A stretch of DNA of 64,000 nucleotides from Cyanodermella asteris (taxonomy: Eukaryota > Ascomycota > Lecanoromycetes > Ostropales > Stictidaceae). Positions 21,192 to 31,263 of this stretch are shown piece by piece. Position 1 is the stretch's first letter. Every line of letters begins with the position of its first letter. Location of the stretch: assembly GCA_900618795.1 (NCBI GenBank), contig UYJD01000002.1:425150-489149 (forward strand). Reading direction: 5' to 3'. The notes under the pieces were generated by a model. The model was given only the letters and a program-made list of their open reading frames with translations, was not told the DNA's origin and searched no databases. The translations under genes were made by a program, and so were the position numbers.

Positions 21192-23636
21192 TCACATTGC
21201 CTGCCCAATACTCCCGTATCGCTGGCGATCACTTGTCCCAAACGCCAAATGCTGCTTTTCCCTCCACGCTGCCGGCAGCGGAATACTCCGCAAGCTGGGG
21301 ACCTTTGCTCGGTGGCCCCATTTCTGTGGGCTTTCGGTCGAGCAGTCGTCGTCGTCGCTGAAATATTCGTACAAGCTCTCGTTCACATCGTTATCCTCAC
21401 TGACCCGGTTCGAATCTGCGCGTCTCGAATGGGTTTCGACGGGTTCGGGACTCGGTAATTCGTGGTATTGTACGTTCGGGGGCTCGTCGTATCGGTCTCT
21501 GTTCTGGACGCGCAGGTTGGCAATGTCCATTATGCCGTGAGGGCTGTATGGCATCGAGACTGTAGATACCGGATGATCATCGTCGTCGCCTGGGAGTTCG
21601 GGCACGCGAGGCAAGCGTGTGGGAGGGACAGGCGCTGGGGCTGCCGAGTGTGAACTGGCGTCGGGATGGCTGCTCCTCGACCGAGTTGGGCTGAAGCCCT
21701 CTATCACGGCCGGCTGCGAGCTCGATGAGCTTCGGCTTGTGTCGATAGAAGTTCGGTTGCTCATGGTGCCGGCGTCCGAATCTGATGATCTCGCCAAAGC
21801 AGGCGCTTGTGCATGGCAGCATTGACCTTCGCCGAGAGCAAAACGCTCGTTGATGCGGACCATTTCGCTACGATACTCTGATGCGGTAACCCTTGACCTT
21901 GGATCGGTCTCGATTCCCAGCCTCGCAAGTTCGATGAGCTCGGCCGCCGCGTGAAGCCAGTTGGTATCATCTTCCTCGTCCTTGCCTTTTCCTTTGCCAC
22001 GCTTTTTTGCTGTTTTGTGGAGGGTCTCGGTTACGCCTTTGCTCAGTTTGTCCAGCCAGGAATGTGCTTGGTCCAGATTGGCATGGAACGAGCTGTCCAC
22101 TGGAGCGCCACCGCCGCCGCCTCTTCCAGCTTGCCGATTGCGCTTCCCAAGATGCGAAACCAGTTTCGAAAAGGAAAAATCGGAAGAGGCAGTTGCCAGG
22201 AGAGTGATCAGGATCTCGATCAGGATCGTTGCCATGGCGAATACGTCCGAGGGAAAGAGTGGTGACTGATCGCTGCTTGATGTGGCAAGCCGAGCGAAAT
22301 TGAGAGGAGATACGAGAGCCGTCCGCGGTCGGGTTGGATTCTCGTACGAGTCCATGCGGTTATGAGCCGGCCGTTGAGATGGTCTCATGGAAGACCGGCC
22401 CTCCATCGGAGGGTCATATTCGACCGAGCCTTCGGAGGATGAATTGAGACTTGGGTGGCTGGATCCTGGACGCAACCATGTCCTACCAGGTGGGACAGCC
22501 GACAAGGGAGACATTGGCCTGTCATCTCCAGCATCCTGCTTTGGAGCCGGCTTTGGGGCACCACGTTTGAACAGCGCTGGGGCGAGACGGGGAGCTTGCT
22601 GAGAAACAGGATTGGCTCGAGCCGTTCGTCCTCCGCTGGGAGCCATGGTCTGCATTGCGAATACTGCGTTCACGGCCTGTCTGCGCCGCTGCCATTGCTC
22701 GGGGCTGCCATGAAGATACTGAAGTCGCTCGTACTCGTCAGAACGAGCATTGCAAAAGTCCTCAAACGCAGCCGACTCGCCTAGTACGAGGTTCAGCGCA
22801 TTGTCCAGGAAGATGTTACCTGGTCGTATGGCCTGATGGGAAAGGCCGTGTTGGTGCAAATAATCCACGGCGCTTGCCATGCAAAAGGCCCACCGAAGCA
22901 GGATTTGTCGCTGCTCTGGCTTTGACTGTATCTTGAAATATTTGGCGGGGTCGGAGAGTGCATCCTTCAGTGTGGTCATGGATGGTGGGGTAAGCAGCAC
23001 ATAGCCATAGCGATCTTGGGTGTAAGTTGACCATATCCGTGTAATATGTGAGTGCTGCAACAGACTGAGCTCATTGAAGTAGAACCTGAACGTGCTCGAA
23101 TCGAAGCGCGGTTCACCATCTTCAGAGTATGTCTCGAGGTCGTACTTTCGACGCAGTAAAGTCTGGTTGTCGACCACGACTTTCTTGAGGTTGGTCACGC
23201 CTCTGTGGATGCCCTTTTCAATAGTGACCGACGGGACAACTTCATCCCTGGTATAATCGAGATGACGCCCGGGCTTCAATTCGCGCAAGCAATAATAGTA
23301 CTGCCTCGAATCAAATTTGACATCAAGTCTGGGCCTGATGGAGGCAATGGTCTTCCACGCAGCCTCGTCGTAAGCGGCAATGGGCAGGTCCTCGTCTGTG
23401 AAGTTCTTGTCGATCAGATCAAAGATAAGCTCGGCATGGCCAATGTCACAAAGGATCAGGAAACACCGGCGCGCCTTTGCGAGGATCCAATCCTGGTAAG
23501 TGTCGTCGGAGAGGTCATCGTCAAAGACGCGTGCTTTGAGGGATCGGCGCTGCTTGACATCGAGGGTGGTGGCAACAAAATCCTGAGTGACTCCGCGTTC
23601 GATGCGTCGATCGGTCCACCAGTGTTCCGTTGCCAT
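21192..23636 (-). CDS. Protein-kinase-fold pseudokinase, fungal
   Basis: A single exon of 814 residues from ATG 23636. Residues ~1-125 form an alpha/beta region without a known name (QDWILAKARRCFLILCDIGH). A kinase-like domain starts near residue 150. Its helix E is intact (WAFCMASAVDYLHQHGLSH), but the catalytic loop reads HQAIRPGNIF instead of HRDxKPxN, so the catalytic Asp is missing. The DFG position reads GES (LNLVLGESAAF). The APE position is kept as SPE, and helix F is recognisable as PSDVFAMATILIEIL. A ~130-residue disordered Pro/Ser-rich insertion separates them. The C-terminus (~residues 615-814) is Ser/Pro-rich. A catalytically dead scaffold or regulator is the inference. I know no symbol for it. 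Confidence 0.8.
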   Translation of the reverse strand: MATEHWWTDRRIERGVTQDFVATTLDVKQRRSLKARVFDDDLSDDTYQDWILAKARRCFLILCDIGHAELIFDLIDKNFTDEDLPIAAYDEAAWKTIASIRPRLDVKFDSRQYYYCLRELKPGRHLDYTRDEVVPSVTIEKGIHRGVTNLKKVVVDNQTLLRRKYDLETYSEDGEPRFDSSTFRFYFNELSLLQHSHITRIWSTYTQDRYGYVLLTPPSMTTLKDALSDPAKYFKIQSKPEQRQILLRWAFCMASAVDYLHQHGLSHQAIRPGNIFLDNALNLVLGESAAFEDFCNARSDEYERLQYLHGSPEQWQRRRQAVNAVFAMQTMAPSGGRTARANPVSQQAPRLAPALFKRGAPKPAPKQDAGDDRPMSPLSAVPPGRTWLRPGSSHPSLNSSSEGSVEYDPPMEGRSSMRPSQRPAHNRMDSYENPTRPRTALVSPLNFARLATSSSDQSPLFPSDVFAMATILIEILITLLATASSDFSFSKLVSHLGKRNRQAGRGGGGGAPVDSSFHANLDQAHSWLDKLSKGVTETLHKTAKKRGKGKGKDEEDDTNWLHAAAELIELARLGIETDPRSRVTASEYRSEMVRINERFALGEGQCCHAQAPALARSSDSDAGTMSNRTSIDTSRSSSSSQPAVIEGFSPTRSRSSHPDASSHSAAPAPVPPTRLPRVPELPGDDDDHPVSTVSMPYSPHGIMDIANLRVQNRDRYDEPPNVQYHELPSPEPVETHSRRADSNRVSEDNDVNESLYEYFSDDDDCSTESPQKWGHRAKVPSLRSIPLPAAWREKQHLAFGTSDRQRYGSIGQAM

Positions 23637-26126
23637 CGTCTCTCGAAGCTACCGGATTGCTGACCGACGAAGTGGTGTCATTGGCGAAAGATCAGCGCCC
23701 ACGCGCCGTCGATGGGGCTTGTTGGGGGCCTCGCTGATTTGACGGAAGCAACGGCATGTAACGCGTGCTGCAAGAGGAACGCAGCACGCGGCGAGCTTAT
23801 CTGAGTTTGCTGAGAGACGCAGAATACAGTGTGCAAGTGTGCTTGCGTAAGAGGGTATAGGTAGTGGACGAAATGGAGTGAAGCAATGGGTCACGTGCAG
23901 TATATCAACAACGACGATGGGTCGAAGGCGTACATACTTCTTCCCAAGATTTCGTGTAACAGAGATGGAGTAAAAGCAGAAGACGAAGGAGACGTTATGA
24001 TCTAGATGCAGCATGAGTGGCCGGCACGGGCCTGGGAGTGAGGACCAGGGTTGTGACCTGGAAGAGCGTGCATGAAGCTCGGTCCAGCACACTGCAGCGT
24101 ATGAAGGCCGCCAGCGAGTCGAGCCGACGGCTGCTGCTGCTGCTGCATGCCGGACCGCAGCGCCATGTCTTGCAGCCTTTGGCTTGAGATGTGCATGATG
24201 GGCTGAGAGCAGCCGGCGGAACGTACGGTCCAGACGATTCAGACCTCGACGCCCGTGGATTCCCGAGACGCCAAACGGCCGGCTGGCGAGGCACGACAAG
24301 CCGGCGGCGGTTGTGCCAGGAGACTTCCATGCTATACCCCGACCTGCCTGTCCCGACGGACAACATATGCAGGCCAGACGTTGGACTGAGTCAGGATTGT
24401 GCATGGCGTCCTGGCAGTCGGGAAGGGCATGGGCGAGAAGCGATGTGATTGCAGCCAGAGTCTCTCGTTATCAGTTGGAGGGGCCACCATCGATCCAGTC
24501 AAGACGCCGCTGCTGCGCCATTTAAGCGCTGCCCTTATCAGCTCTCGCCAATGCTTTGACTTCTCGAACTTCGCCTGCATGACCGTCGAGCCTCACGTGC
24601 TCTGCTCTGAGCTTTAAGTCCGCCGACGGCTAAGAGGCTTTGCACGACATCGCGGGTTGCCGGCCTTCGGAACGCGTCACGCTCTCCATCCTCTTCAACT
24701 CCATCCTCGCCGCCTCTGGGCATCTGCTGAAGGGTGGCTCTGTAGCATGACCGTTGGTTGATGCTGCTTGACCACGACATCTCAGGACATTTTCTGGTTG
24801 ACAGCTTTACGTAAACTCTCGGGACAAAGCGTGACACCCACCACGCTCCACATTCTCAACCGCTGACCTAAAGGCCGGAATCTCTCGCTCCCTATTGCGC
24901 CATGTCTCTGAGACTAGGTTTGATCGCCATCAACATGGCTCAAATTTGCCTGATGCATCTTTCCACGTTCGATGGGATTGCAGCTTCAGCATCTCCCCTG
25001 GAAAATTCCCCAGAGCAAGGTCTGGCCGCCATATCGGGCATGCTACCGACCGTTTTTTCGGCCGTTCGAAAGATCGACATGCAAAGATGATTAACAGGAA
25101 CCCCTCACAACCACGATCGATGTTTGAGCACAGACGCAACCTTCGCGGGTAAGCGAACCCGTGGTTCCGCTGGACAGATCACCGTAAAGCTTACTGTACC
25201 TCACATGCTGAGATCGTGCCCCGTTTTCTAGCGATCGTTCCCGTCGACTGCCGCGAGAGCGACTGCAGGTCTAGGTAACCACCGAGAAAGAAGTCGACCT
25301 ACAATGTCTGTTCGACTGCTGCAGTGACAAAACCAAACCTCCTGTAAATCGGGCACGGCACAGCATTACGCAGGAAGGCATGATATGGGACCGATTGAGT
25401 GTACTGTCAACGCCACCGTGTTCCTTGTTGAACTTCCACACCAAAGAGTACTGCAAGCAGATGCTGATTCGCTTATGATGATGGCTCGTGACTGCATCTT
25501 CGACCGTCTCATGGCGGATGCCGTAATGCGAAGCGACTGTTGTAAGAACCCGCAGATTTGATCATGCGCTTCTTCCTGTCCACGGCAGCACTATTGCGAT
25601 ATTGCAGACAAGCTCTTCTCTATTCCAGGCCGGCAATACATTGCTGTAGTACTGAACTCTTGCGCGTTTTGTTTCGCCGGGCAGCATGATGCGGCCGCTC
25701 TCAATGGACAATGTTCTCTACAGTTCTAGAGCTGTAACTTTGTTTCGGGAAAGTCAATGGATCTTATTGAGTTGTCGTTGTTCTATTATCCGACATTTGT
25801 TACCACAAGGTACGTCAATTTGTTTCGCATGCCAAATTGACTGTAGCACACAATATTTGGATCCCTTTCTCCACGCCGAAACATCCCCAAGCCCCAAACG
25901 TGCAAAGACCGCCCGAATATCAAGTCGTTTCGATAGATCCTTCGAGCACCTCGTTCGATCCGCATTGCTTTTCCGACTGGACCAAAGCAGCGCATCTCGA
26001 AGTCTTGCGGCCGCCATCCCCATCTGGCGACTGAATGTGTCCATTTTTGAATCAACCGGTCGGAGTTATCCTCGTCGACGACGAACTTGGAACTGACAAT
26101 GACAGTGGGCCCCGGGCCGGAAGCAG
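23637..26126. other. Long gene-free stretch
   Basis: About 2.5 kb with no supported gene. It holds a short CTG triplet run (24131-24146). Small frames at 24902-25090 and 25686-26096 have no domain, no clear signal peptide and no splice support. The sequence is not obviously AT-rich or RIP-mutated. Confidence 0.5.
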
Positions 26127-26462
26127 TTAGAGCCGGAGTAAGGTAGCGGCGGTATCGGCATCGGCTTCGGAGCGAATGATGTAGGGGTGGCCATCGAAAT
26201 CCGGAGCTGGAGCACTCGCGTCAGCCGCACGGGGAGAGTTGATGCCGCTGGTCTCGGGATACAGTGCGAGACCGTCCGGGAGACCAGTGCTGTCGCGGGG
26301 AGAGTTGAAGTTGCTACCCTCGGGATACAGTGCGAGACCGTCCGGAGGGCCATTGCTTTCAGCCGTGCTTGAAGTGCGAGCTGCGTCGACATGACCAGGG
26401 CGGACGACGGGAAGGGCGTGGACCGCGACCGCAGCGGCCAAAAAAAGAGTGGTGAAAAGCAT
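26127..26462 (-). CDS. Small secreted repeat protein, no cysteines
   Basis: I do not recognise this protein. One exon encodes 111 residues. ATG 26462 opens a clear signal peptide, MLFTTLFLAAAVAVHA, with likely cleavage before LPVV. The mature part contains two tandem 22-residue units at residues 38-59 and 60-81. They share 15 of 22 positions, with the identical core PDGLALYPE followed by NSPR. The protein has no cysteine, no dibasic KR site and no second membrane segment. A 30-residue tail ends in SEADADTAATLLRL. A TATAAAA on the minus strand (26640-26634) lies 172 bp upstream, supporting a real promoter. It sits alone in a gene-poor stretch. A secreted or wall-associated peptide or effector-like protein is possible; processing into repeat peptides would be speculation. 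Confidence 0.72.
   Translation of the reverse strand: MLFTTLFLAAAVAVHALPVVRPGHVDAARTSSTAESNGPPDGLALYPEGSNFNSPRDSTGLPDGLALYPETSGINSPRAADASAPAPDFDGHPYIIRSEADADTAATLLRL
26220..26351 (-). repeat. Two-copy 66-bp in-frame tandem repeat
   Basis: Units 26351-26286 and 26285-26220 lie inside the secreted-protein gene. They are highly similar at DNA level, including a shared run around GGGATACAGTGCGAGACC (plus strand), which points to recent duplication or homogenisation. The frame is preserved because the unit is a multiple of three. Confidence 0.9.
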
Positions 26463-28146
26463 CGCGAGGATGTTATGCGATTTGAAAACTGTGAGAGCCA
26501 GAGCGCTGTGTTGAGTAGTGAACGATTGCAAGCTGGAAACTGCTTGGGATGGTGATCGTGGTGTCCCGAAACGAAGGAATGAAGTCAATGAAGAAGGAAG
26601 AGGAAAGACAAGAATGGGAGAGGCAAGAAATGCTTTTATACCTGCTTGGACACCGCGAGAGAAATTTTCACTGGAGAAGGAAGGCTGTGCGCAAGAAGTG
26701 AAGACGCAAAGGTTAGTGCAGGTGATTGTCAATACGTAGCTGAGAATTGCTGATTCGCAGCGACTCATCTGGAGCCCTCATTCACCGCCTCGACTTTTCC
26801 AGGCAACAAGCAGCATGGGCACACAACAAACTAGTAGATGGAGCAGCTTTCGGATGAGACAAATAGTGCTTTTCTTCCCGGCACCTCAGCTGGTAGCAAA
26901 TGAGCCTGTCTGGTTTTGCACACTGACAACTTGCTGCGGCGCCTGCATAAACATTACCGCAAAGAGACTTCGCGAAGATACAACGCCGACAGTCGCTTCG
27001 AACTCTTCAATTCTCCGGCGAGATGCGGGCACTAGCTGATCCAATGGCGCTCTTTGGGTTCGCACGCTCGACGTCGATTCTAGTCATCCGTTCCATGGTC
27101 CCACCAACTACAGTTGCCAGCGCAGAAAATGGGCTCGGGTTTTTTGGACAGCGGATTGAAGATGGACTTTGCAGATTGATGTTCTTGACAACATTGGGCT
27201 CGGTCCAAACACGTAGAAACGAGCCATGGGAAGTTCAAACGAAGCTGCAGTATGCGTCATGATAAACAGTGAAGACGACATCGGACCGCATCGTGACATC
27301 TCTGTCGCAGCGCCAGCAGATGGCCTTCAAGTTCGAACGCCGGTCAATTACCCATCCAAACATTGTTTTCTGGCCTTCCTTCACATGCGTGGCCTGAGGA
27401 TGAACAGAGAAGGTAAGCCAGGACGCTAGTCTCGTGTCATGGCTTGGCTTTCTTGTTCGTCACAGCCACCGTTTGATTCATCTTTTATTTGCGGCAGCGT
27501 CTGTGACTTGGTGCCTTGATTCTGCACGGTCTCTGCCGGAAGGCCAGACTGTTCACCGCTGATGCTAGCTCCTTAACATCCAGCGTACGGCAGAAGATCG
27601 ACAATCCTGCTCACGCACTAACATGGAGGGCGTATCTGGGCAGAAGCCTAAGATCACACGACGGGTTCCTTATGCCAGTGCACAGTATCCACCATCGATG
27701 CCGATTCCAACTTCCGGGGCCCTAGCGAGGGCCACCATAACAAGAAGAGCGCAATCAGAATTGCCTGGAACTTGCCTTGCATGGCAGGCAACGTGCCTGA
27801 CGGGGGTCCGAAAGGGCTGTAAGCGTACAGAAGATGCCTGGAGGCGATCGAAGGCCAAACGATGTTGACACAAGCATCGAGAAGTCGCTGAGGATGGCGC
27901 GGAGAGTGTTTCCGGCCCCTGCTGGTTCGCTCAGCAGGAATTTGCCCTGTTAGGGCGAGCAAACAATCGAGATGCACCTACCCGTTGGTGTTTGTGCTGC
28001 GGCAAAATTTCAGAACCAATAGCCCAAGATCGGGAAACAGTACATATACTGAGAACTGAAGCTGGACACATTCCTCGACACCATTCTTTCCCTACTCTGT
28101 GAATAATCTGGGGCTCATTCGGGATATCCGAAAACTTGCAGGCCCC
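26463..28146. other. Gene-free stretch upstream of two divergent genes
   Basis: About 1.7 kb between the secreted-protein gene and the next plus-strand gene. Apart from the TATA box at 26634-26640 nothing certain is seen. A 42-codon frame within 27654-27977 on the minus strand begins with a hydrophobic stretch but has no further support. Confidence 0.45.
26634..26640 (-). promoter_or_regulatory. TATA box of the secreted-protein gene
   Basis: Minus-strand TATAAAA preceded by GG, 172 bp before ATG 26462. Position is plausible for a fungal promoter with a 5' UTR of about 100-140 bases. Confidence 0.55.
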
Positions 28147-29212
28147 ATGACGATGAACGGCGCCAGAACAGCGACAAGGCCTGCGGCCGGGCAAGGTCCC
28201 AGACCAGTACTGGGCAACTCGATGACGCTCCGGCCTGCTGGGTTGGAGCAGTCATCAAGAAATCATTCCAACGCCTCCAGAGGTCAGCGCACACCAGGAT
28301 ACTCGCCGAATCTCGCCGGCTCAAATGCGAGAGACTCATATTTTGTTGATAGTCTCAAGGAAGAGCCAGAAGAGGATGAAGGGCCACCGGAATTGACCGA
28401 GTCCAGCGTTGGATCCAACATCCGATTGGTAAACAGGCTCAGAGAATTATATGAAGTGACTGGTCTTTGGACAGACTTTCGCGACACAGTTCCAAGTAAG
28501 TGCACGTGCCCTACCAGCTGCTCGTGTTCGGGTTCGACTAACGTCTGCAGAATGCGAGGAATCTGAATGGATCGGCGCCTACTACGTCCACGAACTTGCC
28601 CGATCTTTCAATCTCGTCCGGCGGGCATTCGTGGAGATCCAGCAGCACCGCGCCTGCGGGAATGGGGCCGAGAAGCCAACGACACTCGAGAACGAGGTCG
28701 TCACTCTACTCAACAGAATCGAAGAATGGCGCAGCAAGAACCTCAGAAATCCACGAAGCGATGGAGCCAACCGAAGGCGGGCGAATGGCTCTACTGGGAG
28801 ATCATCCGCCAACGCGGGACCGGCCTCGTCATCCAGCAGCAGCGGCTCCAATCTGGTCTTGGTGAAGCACCAGAGCAATGGGAGTCAACAAGGCCAAGCC
28901 AGCGTGAGCGCCTCAAAGAATCCCAGTCCATCATCAAGTCGACCCGGCTCTTCACACCAAGGACCAGTCGCGGAGCAGGAGCCAAGCCGCGAGCAGATGG
29001 ACGCATATATCAGAACGAGCATCAACTACACGGAGTGCATCGCCAGTGCTGTACAAGAATGCCGATTGACCAAAGAACAGATGGACATCGGTATAAGAAG
29101 GATGAGAAAAGATCTGCTTGAGACACAAGCTACGAATATCGCGGAAATGAGGAAAGAAACTGCCAGGAACAGGGCTGCGAGGGGGGCGACAAGGCCGACG
29201 GCAAGTACTTGA
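28147..29212 (+). CDS. Conserved fungal protein of unknown function
   Basis: I do not recognise this gene. Exons 28147-28495 and 28551-29212 give 336 residues. The 55-bp intron is textbook: GTAAGT donor, CGACTAACG branch and TGCAG acceptor. The N-terminal ~75 residues are basic and disordered (Ser/Arg/Pro). The middle, about residues 90-165, is ordered and spans the splice (NRLRELYEVTGLWTDFRDTV, then ESEWIGAYYVHELARSF). A Ser/Asn/Gln-rich linker follows. The end is a charged helix (MRKDLLETQATNIAEMRKE) that may be a coiled coil. ATG 28147 sits just after a CTTGCAG, so an upstream exon or 5' UTR intron is possible and the true start is uncertain. No signal peptide or membrane segment is seen. 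Confidence 0.68.
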
Positions 29213-29861
29213 CCATTGAAGCGAGATGATCCACGAAGAAACTTTGAGGTCTACTATTATTGATCGTTTTGAAATTTCTTCAGTAATCGAAAATTGCAGC
29301 ATGTGTTTCGGCCGTAATGAATGAGTTCGTGTACCCACGTCCACTAGGAGTTCTTTGCGTGCTGGATACTCGTGACCACCCAAGCCAAGTCATTAGCTGC
29401 AGGCCAAGTCGGTAGTCCGTCAGCTTGTGCACTCTCGCAATCTGACGCCGTTCGCCCGCGGACGCCTGCGTGAGGGAGTGCTCAATAATGATCCAGTAGC
29501 TTCAGCACGCTATGGAAAATGGAAATGAACTCGAGGTGTTCTGTCCATCCTTTAATCCAGAAATGAAAGCTGTCGGACTTAAAGGCCGACGTTGACATCC
29601 TCGGCACATGCAGCGAGCCGTGGATTCCTGTTGTGGATGCGGTTCCAGCCGAACTTGAGCTTCCAACCCACATTGCGTGCATTGCACAATAACACAAGCT
29701 CCGCCGCTCGAGGGCCTCTCCAAATCCTTCGCCGTCTCTCCGTTGTCGCCAGTGTCTGTTCGTTCTTCTCACTTCTTTCGCTGCTCCGCGTGCGTCTCTT
29801 GTCCTTCGAGCTCCTCCTTCTTCTCCTCCTCCTCCTCCTCCTCCTCCTCCACACTCTCGTC
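29213..29861. other. Intergenic and carrier 5' UTR
   Basis: About 650 bp before the carnitine carrier. Its last part is pyrimidine-rich, typical of a strongly expressed fungal 5' UTR, and contains a CTC microsatellite. No gene is seen. Confidence 0.5.
29823..29850 (+). repeat. CTC trinucleotide microsatellite
   Basis: About nine uninterrupted CTC units within a longer CT-rich tract, ending 11 bases before the ATG of the carnitine carrier. It lies in the probable 5' UTR and could vary in length between strains. Confidence 0.9.
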
Positions 29862-31012
29862 ATGCCCTCCGACAACTCGAAAAACCAGTCGGTCCTTCCC
29901 GCAAGCGTCACGGACAAGGCGGACCAACTCAAAGAGAAGCTGCCGGATCAGCTGAAGGAGAGAATTCCGGAGCCTGGTCAATTGAAGGACGACGTCGTCG
30001 AGGCCACCAAAGGCGCCGCGTCCGCTTTCCGATCCTTTGCCGCGGGCGGTGTCGGAGGTGTCTGCGCCGTCATTGTCGGGCATCCGTTCGACCTGGTCAA
30101 GGTCCGATTACAGACTGCCGAGAAAGGCGTATACAGCGGCGCAATCGATGTCGTGAAGAAGACCGTCGCGCGAGAGGGTCTACGAAGGGTACGTGAGACG
30201 ATACCACAGCTTCCAACACGCACAATCCAGCCGATGGTCCAGTTTCGAGAGGACGGAAAGAGCTTATGCTGATGTGAATCGTAACACAGGGTCTCTATGC
30301 TGGTGTCTCGGCGCCCCTCGTGGGCGTGACGCCCATGTTCGCAGTCTCGTTCTGGGGCTACGACGTCGGCCAGCAAATCGTAAGAAACTTCGCCCCGGAA
30401 TCCGAACACAAAGCGCCCTTGTCCATCGCCCAGGTTTCCGCCGCCGGTTTCTTCTCCGCCGTCCCGATGACGCTGATCACGGCCCCGTTCGAACGCGTCA
30501 AGGTCCTGCTACAGATCCAGGGCCAGAAACAGCTCGCTCCCGGCGAGAAGCCAAAGTACGCCGGCGGCCTGGACGTGGTCCGACAACTGTACAAGGAGGG
30601 CGGCATCCGCAGCGTCTTCCGGGGCTCCGCGATGACGCTCGCGCGCGACGGTCCCGGAAGCGCGGCCTACTTTGCCACGTACGAGTACGTGAAGCGGTCG
30701 TTGACGCCAAAGGGACCGGACGGCAAGCCGCAGGGCGAGCTGAGTTTGTTGGCGGTTGCGGGCGCGGGTTCGGCGGCCGGTATCGCCATGTGGATACCCG
30801 TCTTCCCCGTGGACACGATCAAGAGTAGGCTCCAAAGTGCAGAGGGGAGACCGACAATTGGTGGGACGATCAAGGGCTTGTACAGAGCCGGTGGAATGGG
30901 CGCCTTCTTCCCTGGTCTTGCGCCGGCGCTTGCGCGTGCTGTGCCTGCGAACGCCGCCACCTTTTTGGGGGTCGAACTGGCTCACCAGGCTATGAACAAG
31001 TTCATTGGATGA
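29862..31012 (+). CDS. Mitochondrial carnitine/acylcarnitine carrier
   Basis: Inner-membrane exchanger of acylcarnitine and carnitine, feeding fatty-acid and acetyl units into mitochondria (Crc1 in yeast, AcuH in Aspergillus). Exons 29862-30188 and 30290-31012 give 349 residues. The intron is 101 bp (GTACGT...ACAG). Three SLC25 repeats each carry the signature PxD/ExxK/R: PFDLVKVRLQ, PFERVKVLLQIQ and PVDTIKSRLQS. The carnitine-carrier features RDGPGSAAYFATYEY and ALARAVPANAATFLGVELA are present. A hydrophilic N-terminal extension of ~55 residues (KLPDQLKERIPEPGQ) precedes the first helix, as in filamentous-fungal members. The assignment to this subfamily rests on these motifs and is fairly secure. 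Confidence 0.9.
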
Positions 31013-31263
31013 TAATTTGGAAGAGTTAGGAAGGGACGTATATATTTATCATAGACACTGCATGGCCTGAACTCTGGATGGGAAAGCATTACTTTACAGG
31101 AGCCTGAATACTATACCTTTGGAGGAACTCACAATCTGTGACGCACAAGGCCCGGACCTGAGAGTGTTGCAAATCGCTTCATGTTCTATAATTGTCATTA
31201 TCCAACGTGATTACCGGCATTAAAAAACATGCTGCAAGTTCTCCAAGCATTTCGAACCCCTGA

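Noticed and set aside
21408-21425. GGTTCGAATC, a tRNA B-box-like word
   Set aside because: Inside the pseudokinase coding sequence with no A box, anticodon stem or acceptor stem around it.
19520-23636. Secondary-metabolite cluster around the dehydrogenase
   Set aside because: No synthase, P450, transporter or cluster regulator adjacent; neighbours are Atg11 and a pseudokinase.
24902-25090. 62-codon frame with a mildly hydrophobic start
   Set aside because: Signal-peptide-like stretch is weak and nothing else supports a gene.
25686-26096. 136-codon frame
   Set aside because: No family features and no convincing promoter or splice context.
26127-26462. Secreted repeat protein as a ustiloxin-type peptide precursor
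   Set aside because: No KR kexin sites between repeats and no UstY-like oxidase or other tailoring gene nearby.
27654-27977. Minus-strand frame containing a 42-codon hydrophobic peptide
   Set aside because: Too short and unsupported; likely chance.
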